Part shown: positions 17,605-25,412 of the stretch, piece after piece
Layout of the letters: every line of letters starts with the position of its first letter
Position numbering within the stretch: position 1 is the stretch's first letter
Notes under the pieces: model-generated
Databases searched by the model: none
Told to the model about the DNA's origin: nothing
Seen by the model: the letters and a program-made list of their open reading frames with translations, nothing else
Translations under genes and position numbers: made by a program
Source of the DNA: Spirochaetota bacterium
GTDB lineage: Bacteria; Spirochaetota; UBA4802; UBA5550
Length of the DNA stretch: 64,000 bases
Assembly: GCA_016933025.1 (NCBI GenBank)
Contig: JAFGBT010000019.1
Coordinates: 79,779-143,778 of the forward strand
Direction of reading: 5' to 3'

Positions 17605-17662
17605 TGGAAATGAATGTTTCCGCGCAATAATCTATACTGAAGAACAGAATGGTGAGAACGTA

Positions 17663-18061
17663 ATGAAAGTGTACGAATCAATTGCTGGGGGTGGCAAAAG
17701 GGAGTCCAGCTCAAAACGAATAAAATATTCTGTGGACGAAAAAGGCGAGATTGTCGAAACCTACGAGGAGATCTCTGAATACTCGATCATTGTGGCCGGC
17801 ACCGTGGAGGAAGTGTATGCCGATCTAGCTGAAAAGGCAAGAGAAAGAGTTAGAAGAAACATTGCTTCCCCTCTTGAGTATTTCATGTATCGCTCTCAAT
17901 TGGAACCGGATTCGCTCCTGGCCCTGACCGGCTTTTCGCCCAGGGAATTTAAGAAACACATGAAGCCGAAGGTTTTCAGAACTCTGGAGGACGACGTATT
18001 GCAGCGGTATGCGTCTGCGTTTATGGTGGATATTGGCACTATAAAGAAATTCATAGGATGA
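17663..18061 (+). CDS. Small HTH-like partner protein of BtrH-like acyltransferase (cassette A)
   Basis: 132 residues from ATG 17663 (GGTGAG upstream). The N-terminal third looks like a beta hairpin (KRIKYSVDEKGEIVETYEE). The C-terminal half resembles an XRE/lambda-repressor-type helix-turn-helix: SPLEYFMYRS, LLALTGFSPREFKKHMKP, then LEDDVLQRYASAF and DIGTIKKF. It is closely related to the protein at 20193-20600 and to two remnants. It is always followed at once by a BtrH-like gene, here 4 bases after its stop. Function is unknown: a regulator of the cassette or a protein partner of the acyltransferase are the obvious options. The HTH assignment is by pattern only. Confidence 0.78.
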   Translation: MKVYESIAGGGKRESSSKRIKYSVDEKGEIVETYEEISEYSIIVAGTVEEVYADLAEKARERVRRNIASPLEYFMYRSQLEPDSLLALTGFSPREFKKHMKPKVFRTLEDDVLQRYASAFMVDIGTIKKFIG

Positions 18062-18065
18062 CATC

Positions 18066-19079
18066 ATGAGCCAGAAAATCAATCCGGTGTTCACCCATTA
18101 CGACGCGGCCCATTGCGAATCGGGATCCATCCGTTCAATGTTAAAGAATTACGGGCTTGATATATCAGAGCCGATGGTATTCGGCATCGCCAGCTCGATC
18201 GTGTTTTTTTACTTTCCTCCGGTCAAGGTCTGGGGGCATCCTTTGATCTCATACCGCATGCCGCCGCGCTCAATGCTCAAAAAAATTCAGGAGCGCCTTG
18301 GTATTACATTCGTAACAAAAACGTATCAAGACGAGCAGCTCGCAATGGATGAACTGGACGCTCTCCTGATGGAAGGGCGGCCGGTCGGTCTGCAGACCAG
18401 TGTGGCCTATCTGACCTATATCATACCGGAGTTCCGGGTCTATTTTAACGGTCATATGCTCCTGATATACGGCAAGGAGGGCAACGAATACCTTGTCAGC
18501 GATACGGTAGTTGACAGGCCCATGCGGATACATGCGGAGGACCTCAGGAAAGCCCGTTTCGCGCGCGGTCAGAATCCGCCGAACGGCTTCATGTTCTACC
18601 CGGCATCGATCCCGGCATCGATCGATTACCGCACGGCGATACGAAAGGCGGTGAAGCAGACCGTGAACATGATGCTCCAGCCGCTCTTCCCGATCGTCGG
18701 GATAAAAGGGATCCGGACCATGGCGCGGAAATTTGAGAAGCTGCACCGGAGCCCTGACAAGAAGAACGTGCGGAGCTTCCTGGGCAACGTGCTCATGTTC
18801 CAGGAAGAGATGGGAACGGGAGGCGGCGGGTTTCGGTACCTGTACGCGGCGTTCTTGCAGGAGGCTGCCGCGCACTTCGGCATCCCCGGACTGGAAGAGG
18901 CGAAGAAGCAGATGGCAGAGACGGCTGACCTGATGCGGAATATCGCCAATACATGCGCAAAGATCGTGAAAGACGGGAAAGCCGATTTCGACCTCATGCC
19001 GCTGGCAGCTCTCGTGCGGCAATGGGCCGAATCGGAAAAGAAGGCGTACCTTATCCTGAAAAAAATAAAATGGAAATGA
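18066..19079 (+). CDS. BtrH-like ACP-dependent acyltransferase (cassette A)
   Basis: 337 residues. The N-terminus has AHCESGS (His16, Cys17), then LKNYGLDISEPMVFGIASS and FFYFPP, the layout of the BtrH_N domain; the remainder matches the DUF4872-type C-terminal region, with GTGGGGFRYLYAAFLQEA near residues 253-270. BtrH in butirosin biosynthesis moves an acyl group from the carrier protein BtrI to an amine, and the conserved Cys is the likely nucleophile. Here three ACPs are encoded nearby, so transfer of an ACP-bound chain to an amine, alcohol or peptide is plausible. The acceptor is unknown. It is paralogous to 20597-21613. Confidence 0.82.
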   Translation: MSQKINPVFTHYDAAHCESGSIRSMLKNYGLDISEPMVFGIASSIVFFYFPPVKVWGHPLISYRMPPRSMLKKIQERLGITFVTKTYQDEQLAMDELDALLMEGRPVGLQTSVAYLTYIIPEFRVYFNGHMLLIYGKEGNEYLVSDTVVDRPMRIHAEDLRKARFARGQNPPNGFMFYPASIPASIDYRTAIRKAVKQTVNMMLQPLFPIVGIKGIRTMARKFEKLHRSPDKKNVRSFLGNVLMFQEEMGTGGGGFRYLYAAFLQEAAAHFGIPGLEEAKKQMAETADLMRNIANTCAKIVKDGKADFDLMPLAALVRQWAESEKKAYLILKKIKWK

Positions 19080-19162
19080 TTTTCTCAGGATGCGTGTTGA
19101 TCAGAAACATGCGTTCCCCGGAAGGGCTTTATCGTGCGCATCGTCCGGTGATTTTCTGGGCG

Positions 19163-19990
19163 TTATGTTTCAATAACGACTACGGTGCAATCCTCAAATT
19201 CTATTATCTCACTGTACTCGACGCGTATTCCCTCAAACAGTTTTTGTATGTCAGACCTTGCCCGGTAGGGAAGGGCGTCGGGCACGCAGGCGACAAGGTC
19301 TTCTCTCCTGATCCCGATGCTTTCTGCATAGCTGATGTTGTCCCGCATCCAGTCCCGTTCGGCGATGAGGCCGCTTATATGCAGGGTCATGCCGATCCAC
19401 ATCCACTCGAAGAGTATGCGGATGAAGAACTTGCCGGTCCATTTCCGGATATACGGAACGCACAGGAGCGGGTTCTTGGCCGAGACGACGTCAATGGTGA
19501 AGATCCTGTCCATGTGGTAGATGCTCTTTTTGTCGATGACTCCGATTCTCCGGTATATTCTTTCTATCTTGCGCGGCAGCTTGTAGAAGGCCGCGAGCAC
19601 CGCGCCGCCGTCGCTGCAGACCCGCGACGCCTCGTCGACGAAGGATATTATACGGGCGCCATCGGCGCCGTAATCGACAACGCCTGAGGATATGATGACC
19701 GTGTTGAATGACTTGTCCGTGAAGGGCAGTTCCCCCGCGTCGCCCTCTATGATATCGACGCCGTATTTTTCCTTCGCCATTCGCACCATCTCGGGATTGA
19801 TGTCCAGTCCAACTGCGCCGATGTTTTTTCCGGCAAGGTGCCTGACGATGAGCCCCAGGCCCGCGCCGACTACCAGCACCTTCGGCTTGATATAACCGAT
19901 GAGGGAATCCGTGGTCAGCGTGCCGAAATGTCTGTCCTCAATCCGTTCCCACAGGGGCGCCCAGGTGCTCCACCATCTGTCAGTATCCAT
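19163..19990 (-). CDS. Class I SAM-dependent methyltransferase
   Basis: 275 residues. Motif I is VLVVGAGLGLIVRHL near residue 38, the acidic motif II is VGLDINPEM near 60, then EGDAGELPF and the post-motif SFNTVIISSGVVDYG, all standard for a Rossmann-fold methyltransferase. The C-terminal half has a hydrophobic stretch (FIRILFEWMWIGMTLHISGL) that could touch the membrane or bind a lipid substrate. It is opposite in direction to the two BtrH-like cassettes that flank it, so it may have been inserted between tandem copies. Methylation of a lipid or polyene head group is possible but unproven. Confidence 0.82.
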   Translation of the reverse strand: MDTDRWWSTWAPLWERIEDRHFGTLTTDSLIGYIKPKVLVVGAGLGLIVRHLAGKNIGAVGLDINPEMVRMAKEKYGVDIIEGDAGELPFTDKSFNTVIISSGVVDYGADGARIISFVDEASRVCSDGGAVLAAFYKLPRKIERIYRRIGVIDKKSIYHMDRIFTIDVVSAKNPLLCVPYIRKWTGKFFIRILFEWMWIGMTLHISGLIAERDWMRDNISYAESIGIRREDLVACVPDALPYRARSDIQKLFEGIRVEYSEIIEFEDCTVVVIET

Positions 19991-20134
19991 TTAATCCTCG
20001 CATACAATGGCGTGTTGAAAGAATGAATCAGATGAATGAGAAATCATACAATTGCCGATTAATAGTCAATATTATTTTCTGCTTCCCGATTAATTATTAA
20101 CGGCTGTACCGGTCATGGTGATGGAAGATTTATA

Positions 20135-20162
20135 TTGACAAAATAATATCATATATTAAAAA
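20135..20162 (+). promoter_or_regulatory. Candidate promoter for cassette B
   Basis: TTGACA (20135-20140), 16-base spacer, TAAAAA (20157-20162), in an AT-rich stretch 31 bases before the small gene's ATG; AAGGATG is its ribosome site. The -35 is perfect and the -10 is imperfect. The 202-base gap (19991-20192) holds nothing else recognisable. Confidence 0.35.
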
Positions 20163-20192
20163 ACCCTATTTTATCATTTTAAGGATGTTAAT

Positions 20193-20600
20193 ATGAAAGT
20201 CAATGAAGTGCCTCAGGACGGGCGGCAGGCGATCGGCGATACAACTATGATAAACTATGCCGTGAATGAAAATGGGAAAATTGTTCCCGTGCAGTCCAGC
20301 GGCTGGGACGTGCAGATCTTGGCAGTGCACAATCTCGCGGATACGTACGAAGAATGGGCTGCAGAGGCGAAGGAGCGGGTGAGGAACAACCAGTCCTCTC
20401 CCATAGAGTATTTCATGTACCACTATGGCCTTGACCTGCCGACCCTTGCCCAGCAGATGGGGCTTTCGCAGAGAAAGGTGAAGAAGCACATGAAGCCCGA
20501 GGTGTTTGAGAAGCTTGATGATGAAATTCTCGGGCAATATGCCGGCCTCTTTCAGATTGATGTGAGCGAGATAAAAAACTTCAAGAAGGGGCTGGCATGA
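20193..20600 (+). CDS. Small HTH-like partner protein of BtrH-like acyltransferase (cassette B)
   Basis: 135 residues. It begins MKVNEVPQDG; a strand-rich part INYAVNENGKIVPVQSSGW follows, then AKERVRNNQSSPIEYFMY and an XRE-like HTH pattern LAQQMGLSQRKVKKHMKPEV, DEILGQYAGLFQIDVSEI. Same build as the 17663 protein with moderate identity, so the duplication is not recent. The stop overlaps the next ATG (ATGA), which implies tight stoichiometric coupling with the BtrH-like protein. Role unknown. The invariant HMKP and EYFMY segments are the best handles for searches. Confidence 0.8.
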   Translation: MKVNEVPQDGRQAIGDTTMINYAVNENGKIVPVQSSGWDVQILAVHNLADTYEEWAAEAKERVRNNQSSPIEYFMYHYGLDLPTLAQQMGLSQRKVKKHMKPEVFEKLDDEILGQYAGLFQIDVSEIKNFKKGLA

Positions 20601-21613
20601 ATATCATACAAAAAGTTACGGACTACAGGATCATCCAGGGCGGCCACTGCGAAACGGGCGGCGTGGCGTCCATCGTGACGAACCATGGATTTGACCTTTC
20701 TGAGCCCATGGCCTTCGGCATTTCCAGCGGGATCACCTTTTTCTACATGCCCCTCGTCAGAATATGGAACAATCCTCTCATCTCATTTCGAATGGCCCCG
20801 GGGGCGATCGTGCGGGGGGTGCAGAAGCGGCTTGGCATGCAATTTGTGATAAAGAGATACAAGGATAAAGAACAGGCCATGAAGGAGCTCGACGAGCTCG
20901 TTGACAGCGGCCAGCCTGTGGGGCTGCAGGTCTGCCTCAGTTATCTTACCTATTTCCATCCGGATTTCAGGGTCTATTTCAACGCGCATACCATTATCAT
21001 CTATGGAAGGGATGGCGACGAGTACCTTGTCAGCGATCCGGCTTTCGATAAATACACGAGGATTAATCGCGAGCCGCTTATAAAGGCCCGGTTCGCGAAA
21101 GGCGTGAACGCTCCCCGGGGCTTTATGTTCTACCCCGTGTATCTTTCTTCGGATGTTGATTATAAATCGGCGATAAAAAAGGCGGTCAAATCCACGGTCA
21201 GCATGATGCTGCAGCCGATGTTAAACTTTGTGGGCATCAGGGCGATTAACACCGTGGCCCGGAGAATCGAAAAGATGCATAAAGGGGCGGATATTAAGCA
21301 GGTGCGGAATTTTCTCACCCATATAGTCTTGTTCCAGGAGGAGATCGGCACCGGAGGAGGCGGGTTCCGGTACATGTACGCGGCCTTTCTTCAGGAGGCC
21401 TTTGATCGGCTTAAAATCCCCAGTCTGCTGGAGGCCTCAAAGATGATGGTCGGAGTGGGAGACCTGTATCGCAAGGCGGCGGTATCGTGCGCGAAGATAA
21501 TCAGGGAAAAACAGAAGGTCTATGACCTGAAGATCATCGCGGACCAGTACCGTGAGTGCGCCAGGGCGGAGAAGGAGGTCTACCTCCTTCTGAAAAAAAT
21601 AGACTGGAGATGA
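20597..21613 (+). CDS. BtrH-like ACP-dependent acyltransferase (cassette B)
   Basis: 338 residues. GGHCETGG holds the presumed catalytic pair (His17, Cys18), followed by NHGFDLSEPMAFGISSGITF, the BtrH_N signature region. The C-terminal DUF4872-like half contains GTGGGGFRYMYAAFLQEAF and ends RAEKEVYLLLKKIDWR. It matches cassette A over its full length. Both copies keep all conserved positions, suggesting both are functional and perhaps differ in acyl or acceptor choice. Co-translated with the small HTH-like protein by a 4-base overlap. Confidence 0.82.
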   Translation: MNIIQKVTDYRIIQGGHCETGGVASIVTNHGFDLSEPMAFGISSGITFFYMPLVRIWNNPLISFRMAPGAIVRGVQKRLGMQFVIKRYKDKEQAMKELDELVDSGQPVGLQVCLSYLTYFHPDFRVYFNAHTIIIYGRDGDEYLVSDPAFDKYTRINREPLIKARFAKGVNAPRGFMFYPVYLSSDVDYKSAIKKAVKSTVSMMLQPMLNFVGIRAINTVARRIEKMHKGADIKQVRNFLTHIVLFQEEIGTGGGGFRYMYAAFLQEAFDRLKIPSLLEASKMMVGVGDLYRKAAVSCAKIIREKQKVYDLKIIADQYRECARAEKEVYLLLKKIDWR

Positions 21614-21649
21614 GCTAACTTCATTCATCTCAGGATTGGGTGGTGCACT

Positions 21650-21846
21650 ATGAAAGTAAACCAGGTTCCCCATGACGGAAAAAAATAGTCAGAACCACCT
21701 CGATTCAGTATGCGGTGGACGATGAGGGGAGGTTTGTGCCGACCGAATCCACCGGATGGAACGCGGCCTTTTCAGCTGGAATATCTGATGTATCGTGCGG
21801 GCCGAAAAGGATGTCTATCTGTTGTTGAAAATATAAAGTGGAAATA
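21650..21846 (+). pseudogene. Decayed cassette remnant (HTH-like gene N-terminus joined to BtrH-like C-terminus)
   Basis: Starts MKVNQVPHDGKK then TAG, where the intact homologue has MKVNEVPQDGRQ. Other frames continue TSIQYAVDDEGRFVPTESTGWNA and LEYLMY, then jump directly to RAEKDVYLLLKI and, one frame over, IKWK and stop, the very end of a BtrH-like protein. About 1.2 kb of the original cassette is missing. It lies 36 bases after cassette B, so the locus once held at least four tandem cassettes. Confidence 0.85.
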
Positions 21847-21877
21847 ACGACCGGCCCGTGAAACGAGCGATTGCCTC

Positions 21878-22747
21878 TCAATAGCTTTTACCCGCGAGAA
21901 CCACATATTGTCCCTGGATATTCCTGTTCACGTGGATCAAGCAGGCATGCTTGTATGATTCAAAGAATGTGCTGACCGCGATGGAAGCCGCGGTATCGAA
22001 AAAACCTATTGTGCCGATATAATCAAGCTCCGCGTCAGACGGGCACTCCCGCCTCCAGATCTCTTTTTCTTCCGGTCCCATGAGTATGCCGAATGCAATC
22101 ACAGGCCCGGCACAGCCGGCGGTTCTGGCCCATTGGATGGCTTCCTCCCGGGCGGTGAATGTTTGGATATCGGTTATTTCCCCTATGGCTCCCGTTTTTT
22201 CGGCCGTGAGGTAGAGCCAGCTGCTTCCCTCGACGAGCCTGACGTCATGATAGCTCGGGTCGTATTTTTTCACAAAATACTCCCGAGAAATCACGGCCTC
22301 GTCCACGCCGCCCACAAGCGCCTCCCTGATGTGGCCCATCTCGAAGTCGACCATTGCCAGCTCCAGGCTCCGTTCGAACGACACGTTTTTGCTTGAGACG
22401 GTGATGCTCCTCCCGAGGGATTTAAGGCTCTGAGCCACGTAAAAGGAGGCCGTGTTGCTCATGGTGTTGATGAAATTGAACGGCTTGGGGAAGGAGTTTT
22501 GCCTGTACATCTGGTGGAGCACGTTCTCGGTGTCGCCCAGGTTGCCGTTTTCAGTTGCGAGAAACACGGCGATCGACCGGTCGAATTTCCTCTTGTGTAT
22601 GCACCGGTGGACGCCCAGCAGCGAGAGGAGGATGAATTTATTCACCCGACGGAAAAAGAAGTCCGTGTAGTTTTTCAGGTCCGCCTTGAGCCCCTCGATG
22701 TCATCGACGGGTGCGCAGGCAAACGATGAAACAGCGTGAACATACAT
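21878..22747 (-). CDS. Ketosynthase-like protein without catalytic cysteine (chain-length-factor-like)
   Basis: 289 residues from the ATG at 22747, preferred because AAGGAATAGG lies just upstream and includes the previous gene's stop; a start at 22786 would overlap that gene more. Short ketosynthase-like fold: VFLATENGNLGD, FPKPFNFINTMSNTASFYVAQ, then SSKNVSFERSLELAM where an active KS would have the Cys loop, and GGVDEAVISREY. No HGTGT or GHxxG triad is seen. It follows the intact KS gene (22753-23913), so the two probably form a KS/CLF-type heterodimer. In the other locus (6142-8310) the two units are fused. Confidence 0.75.
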   Translation of the reverse strand: MYVHAVSSFACAPVDDIEGLKADLKNYTDFFFRRVNKFILLSLLGVHRCIHKRKFDRSIAVFLATENGNLGDTENVLHQMYRQNSFPKPFNFINTMSNTASFYVAQSLKSLGRSITVSSKNVSFERSLELAMVDFEMGHIREALVGGVDEAVISREYFVKKYDPSYHDVRLVEGSSWLYLTAEKTGAIGEITDIQTFTAREEAIQWARTAGCAGPVIAFGILMGPEEKEIWRRECPSDAELDYIGTIGFFDTAASIAVSTFFESYKHACLIHVNRNIQGQYVVLAGKSY

Positions 22748-22752
22748 GATGC

Positions 22753-23913
22753 CTATTCCTTGTTTGTTACTATGTATGAAGTACAATTGCCGCCGAACCC
22801 GAAAAAATTACACATAATGGTGCCGGCTGACATCTCCAGCGCCCGGGTGACAGGGCTGGCGTTTATCTCATCATCGACCTGCTCGAAGCCGGGCGTCGCG
22901 GGGAAAAAGCCGCGAGAAATGCTCTCGGTTACAATGACAAGCTCTATGACCCCGCAGGCCCCCACGGTATGGCCGATATAGGGCTTTATCCCTGTAAAGG
23001 GCGGCAGGGAGCCGCCGAAGGCCTGTTTCATGCCGTTGAATTCCGTGCTGTCGTTGGCCGGGCTCCCGGTCGCGTGCGCCTTGATCGCGTCGACTTCTCC
23101 GGCTGAAAGCCCGCAGTTTTTCATGGCGTCCAGTATCACGAAGGCGATATCGTCCCCCTCAATGGTGTGGGTCGTGACATTGAAGGTATCGCAGGCATTG
23201 GAACCGCCTAAAAAGCGGAAATCCTTCGCGGAAGCGCGCCTGCTGTCCAGTACAACGGCGCCGCACCCTTCTCCCATGATGATGCCGATTCTGTTTTTAT
23301 CGAAGGGCTTATACCCGAAAGGCTCGATCAGCTTCATGGCCTCAAACCCGTAGAACCCGACTTCGTTGAAAAGGTCGTAGCCTATCACTATCGCGCGCTC
23401 GATGCGCCCGGTCCGTATCATGGCCGCCGCGTAGAGGAGGCAGTTGGCGCTTGATGTGCAGGCCGTGGTAAAGGTATAACACGGGCCGGTGATCCCGAAC
23501 CGGTCCGCCACGGCGTTTACGATCTTCCCGTAGCCCGGTGACTCGTAGGACAATCGCTTGGAGCCGTGTTCACCGTCGCGGTGGTAGGTTTGCTCGAACA
23601 TCGGCATGTCAATCGACGTCGAGCCGAGGAAGAGAGCGCTATCCCGTATCTCCTCGGCGGACAGGCCCGCGTCGTCGACCGCGCGGGACACGGTGCCGAA
23701 AAGCGTATCGTAAAAATATTTCTCCAGGTCAGCATCTCGCTCGCGATCGCCGCCTGGTATCCGGTAATAGGGCCGGGTGTAATCAAGCGATGCGATGCGT
23801 ATCGGCAGGTCTGAAATCGGGCGCTCCATTTTCCTGACGCGCTCGATGATGCCGTCAGTCTCTTCGCCGAGGGAGCAGGCGACGGCCCTGCCGCGTATGA
23901 AGACATTATCCAT
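22753..23913 (-). CDS. Beta-ketoacyl-ACP synthase (FabF-type)
   Basis: 386 residues, normal KS length. Complete triad: Cys152 in TTACTSSAN, His280 in KAHATGSP, His315 in IGHTVGACG. GFGGNCTSYIV near the end is the usual terminal motif. It condenses an ACP-bound acyl chain with malonyl-ACP. The gene begins 3 bases after the ACP stop and is followed by the KS-like protein without Cys. It is quite diverged from the KS of the 6142-8310 fusion, so the window has at least two distinct elongation systems, plus the partial KS at the left edge. Confidence 0.9.
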   Translation of the reverse strand: MDNVFIRGRAVACSLGEETDGIIERVRKMERPISDLPIRIASLDYTRPYYRIPGGDRERDADLEKYFYDTLFGTVSRAVDDAGLSAEEIRDSALFLGSTSIDMPMFEQTYHRDGEHGSKRLSYESPGYGKIVNAVADRFGITGPCYTFTTACTSSANCLLYAAAMIRTGRIERAIVIGYDLFNEVGFYGFEAMKLIEPFGYKPFDKNRIGIIMGEGCGAVVLDSRRASAKDFRFLGGSNACDTFNVTTHTIEGDDIAFVILDAMKNCGLSAGEVDAIKAHATGSPANDSTEFNGMKQAFGGSLPPFTGIKPYIGHTVGACGVIELVIVTESISRGFFPATPGFEQVDDEINASPVTRALEMSAGTIMCNFFGFGGNCTSYIVTNKE

Positions 23914-23916
23914 GCG

Positions 23917-24183
23917 TCACTCCGGCCTGAGGTAGTCCGCGAAGGTGTTTATCGATTTCATCACCCTCCTCAGCACCTTGCTGTCGGTGATCACGACGCC
24001 GAACTTGTTCTGGACCGCTATTGAAATCTGCAGCGCGTCGACGGAGTCAAGGCCGATCGGCGAATCGGACCCGAACAGCGCGTCGTCATCGTTGATGTCG
24101 TCGGCTGTAATATCAAGATCGCATTCCTCGATGATCAGCTCCTTCAGCTCTTTTTTTAAGGTTTTATCCGATGATCCTTTCAT
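23917..24183 (-). CDS. Acyl carrier protein (third of three)
   Basis: 88 residues from ATG 24183. The carrier motif is GLDSVDA with Ser47, slightly further from the N-terminus than in the other two ACPs. The N-terminal helix KKELKELIIEECD and the C-terminal INTFADYL fit the ACP fold. It lies 14 bases after the ABC permease and 3 bases before the ketosynthase, and is thus tied to that KS/CLF-like pair. It belongs to an operon with an exporter and a large carboxylase. Confidence 0.9.
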   Translation of the reverse strand: MKGSSDKTLKKELKELIIEECDLDITADDINDDDALFGSDSPIGLDSVDALQISIAVQNKFGVVITDSKVLRRVMKSINTFADYLRPE

Positions 24184-24197
24184 ATTATATCCCTTTG

Positions 24198-25412
24198 TCA
24201 CAATATTTTTTTCTTCAATATAATTCCGGTAGCCGCGAGCATGATTATACTGGTAGCCAGTAACAGCGCGCACTCCGGCGCTATGTCCGCGATCGACCCG
24301 TTCCTGAGCGTAATGTCGAGGAACCCGTCGAGCCCCCATGAGAGGGGAGATATGGCGGAAAGTCTCTGCATGAACGAGGGCATTACGAATTTCGGCACCA
24401 TGATCCCGCCGATCGCCGATAAGATTATGATGAGAATGGAGCCGAGAGATCCCGCCATCTGGGTGTTTTTTGACGCCACCGAGATCAGCAGCCCGTAGGC
24501 GATCGCGTTACACCCCACGGATGAGGCGATCAGGTACAGTCCTGCCCATGAATTTCCGAAACTGATGGTATCGCCGCCCAGCAGGGGCACGATAAATCGC
24601 CCCACGCAGAGCATGCCGACCACCTGTATCATGCTGATTATATAATATGCGGCGAGCTTGCCGGCGATCAGATAGCGGTTGTTCAGGTTGATGCTTCTCA
24701 TGCGCGACAGCGTGCCGTTGTTCTTCTCTGTGTGAAATATGAGCGATATCGGCATCACGATGAAGTACATGGAAAAGACGAGCCAGGCGGGCACGCTCTG
24801 CTGGGCGGCGTTGGGTATTGTGGAGCTCCGAGTGCCCTTCAACACATAGCGGGTCGCGAGCATTGTCTCGATCGGCAGCAGGAAGCTCTCTTTCGTGATT
24901 CCCGCGTATGACATGACCGCCCTGTTTTTATCAAAAAAGGAGCCGGTCCTCTGTTTGAGGAATTCCATCACCAGGTGGTTTTTTACTCCCATCTGGATCG
25001 CTGATTGGATTGCCGGCTCGACATACAGGTCCATCGGCGGTGTTTGCGGCGCCCTGGCGATATTCCTGAATGATGCGGAAAAGTCCCTGTTGATGACAAG
25101 GCCGAAGTTATAATGGCCTTTCTTGATGGAGCCCAGGAGTTCGTCTGATGATACCCCCTCCCGAAGTTCGGTTATGGAAAGGCTCTTCGCCGATTTCAGG
25201 CCGGCAAGGAACCGGGCTGATTCAGGGCTCCTGTCGAGGTCGGCGGCGATGATTTTTACGGTAAAGTCTGAATCCGGCTGAAACAATCCCTGCAGCGTCA
25301 GCGACATCACCAGGATGAACGCCGCCGGCATGAGGATAAGCAGGAAAAGCGACTGGATGTCCCGGATGATCTCGAGGAGCTCTTTTTTTATGATGGCGGC
25401 GAGAAGTTTCAT
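24198..25412 (-). CDS. ABC-2-type transporter permease
   Basis: 404 residues. One membrane segment near residues 18-40 is followed by a large extracytoplasmic domain (about 45-210) and five or six segments between 215 and 400, the ABC-2 (NodJ/DrrB, YhgE-like) layout. The start overlaps the ATPase stop by 4 bases. This exporter type handles lipids, polyketides and drugs. Sharing an operon with an ACP, a ketosynthase and an O-methyltransferase, it most likely exports the product of this locus across the inner membrane, replacing the MMPL-family exporter seen in other aryl polyene clusters. Confidence 0.88.
   Translation of the reverse strand: MKLLAAIIKKELLEIIRDIQSLFLLILMPAAFILVMSLTLQGLFQPDSDFTVKIIAADLDRSPESARFLAGLKSAKSLSITELREGVSSDELLGSIKKGHYNFGLVINRDFSASFRNIARAPQTPPMDLYVEPAIQSAIQMGVKNHLVMEFLKQRTGSFFDKNRAVMSYAGITKESFLLPIETMLATRYVLKGTRSSTIPNAAQQSVPAWLVFSMYFIVMPISLIFHTEKNNGTLSRMRSINLNNRYLIAGKLAAYYIISMIQVVGMLCVGRFIVPLLGGDTISFGNSWAGLYLIASSVGCNAIAYGLLISVASKNTQMAGSLGSILIIILSAIGGIMVPKFVMPSFMQRLSAISPLSWGLDGFLDITLRNGSIADIAPECALLLATSIIMLAATGIILKKKIL

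Noticed and set aside
17075..21846. Mobile element origin of the repeated cassettes
   Set aside because: No transposase, terminal inverted repeats or target duplications were seen; tandem gene duplication explains the pattern.
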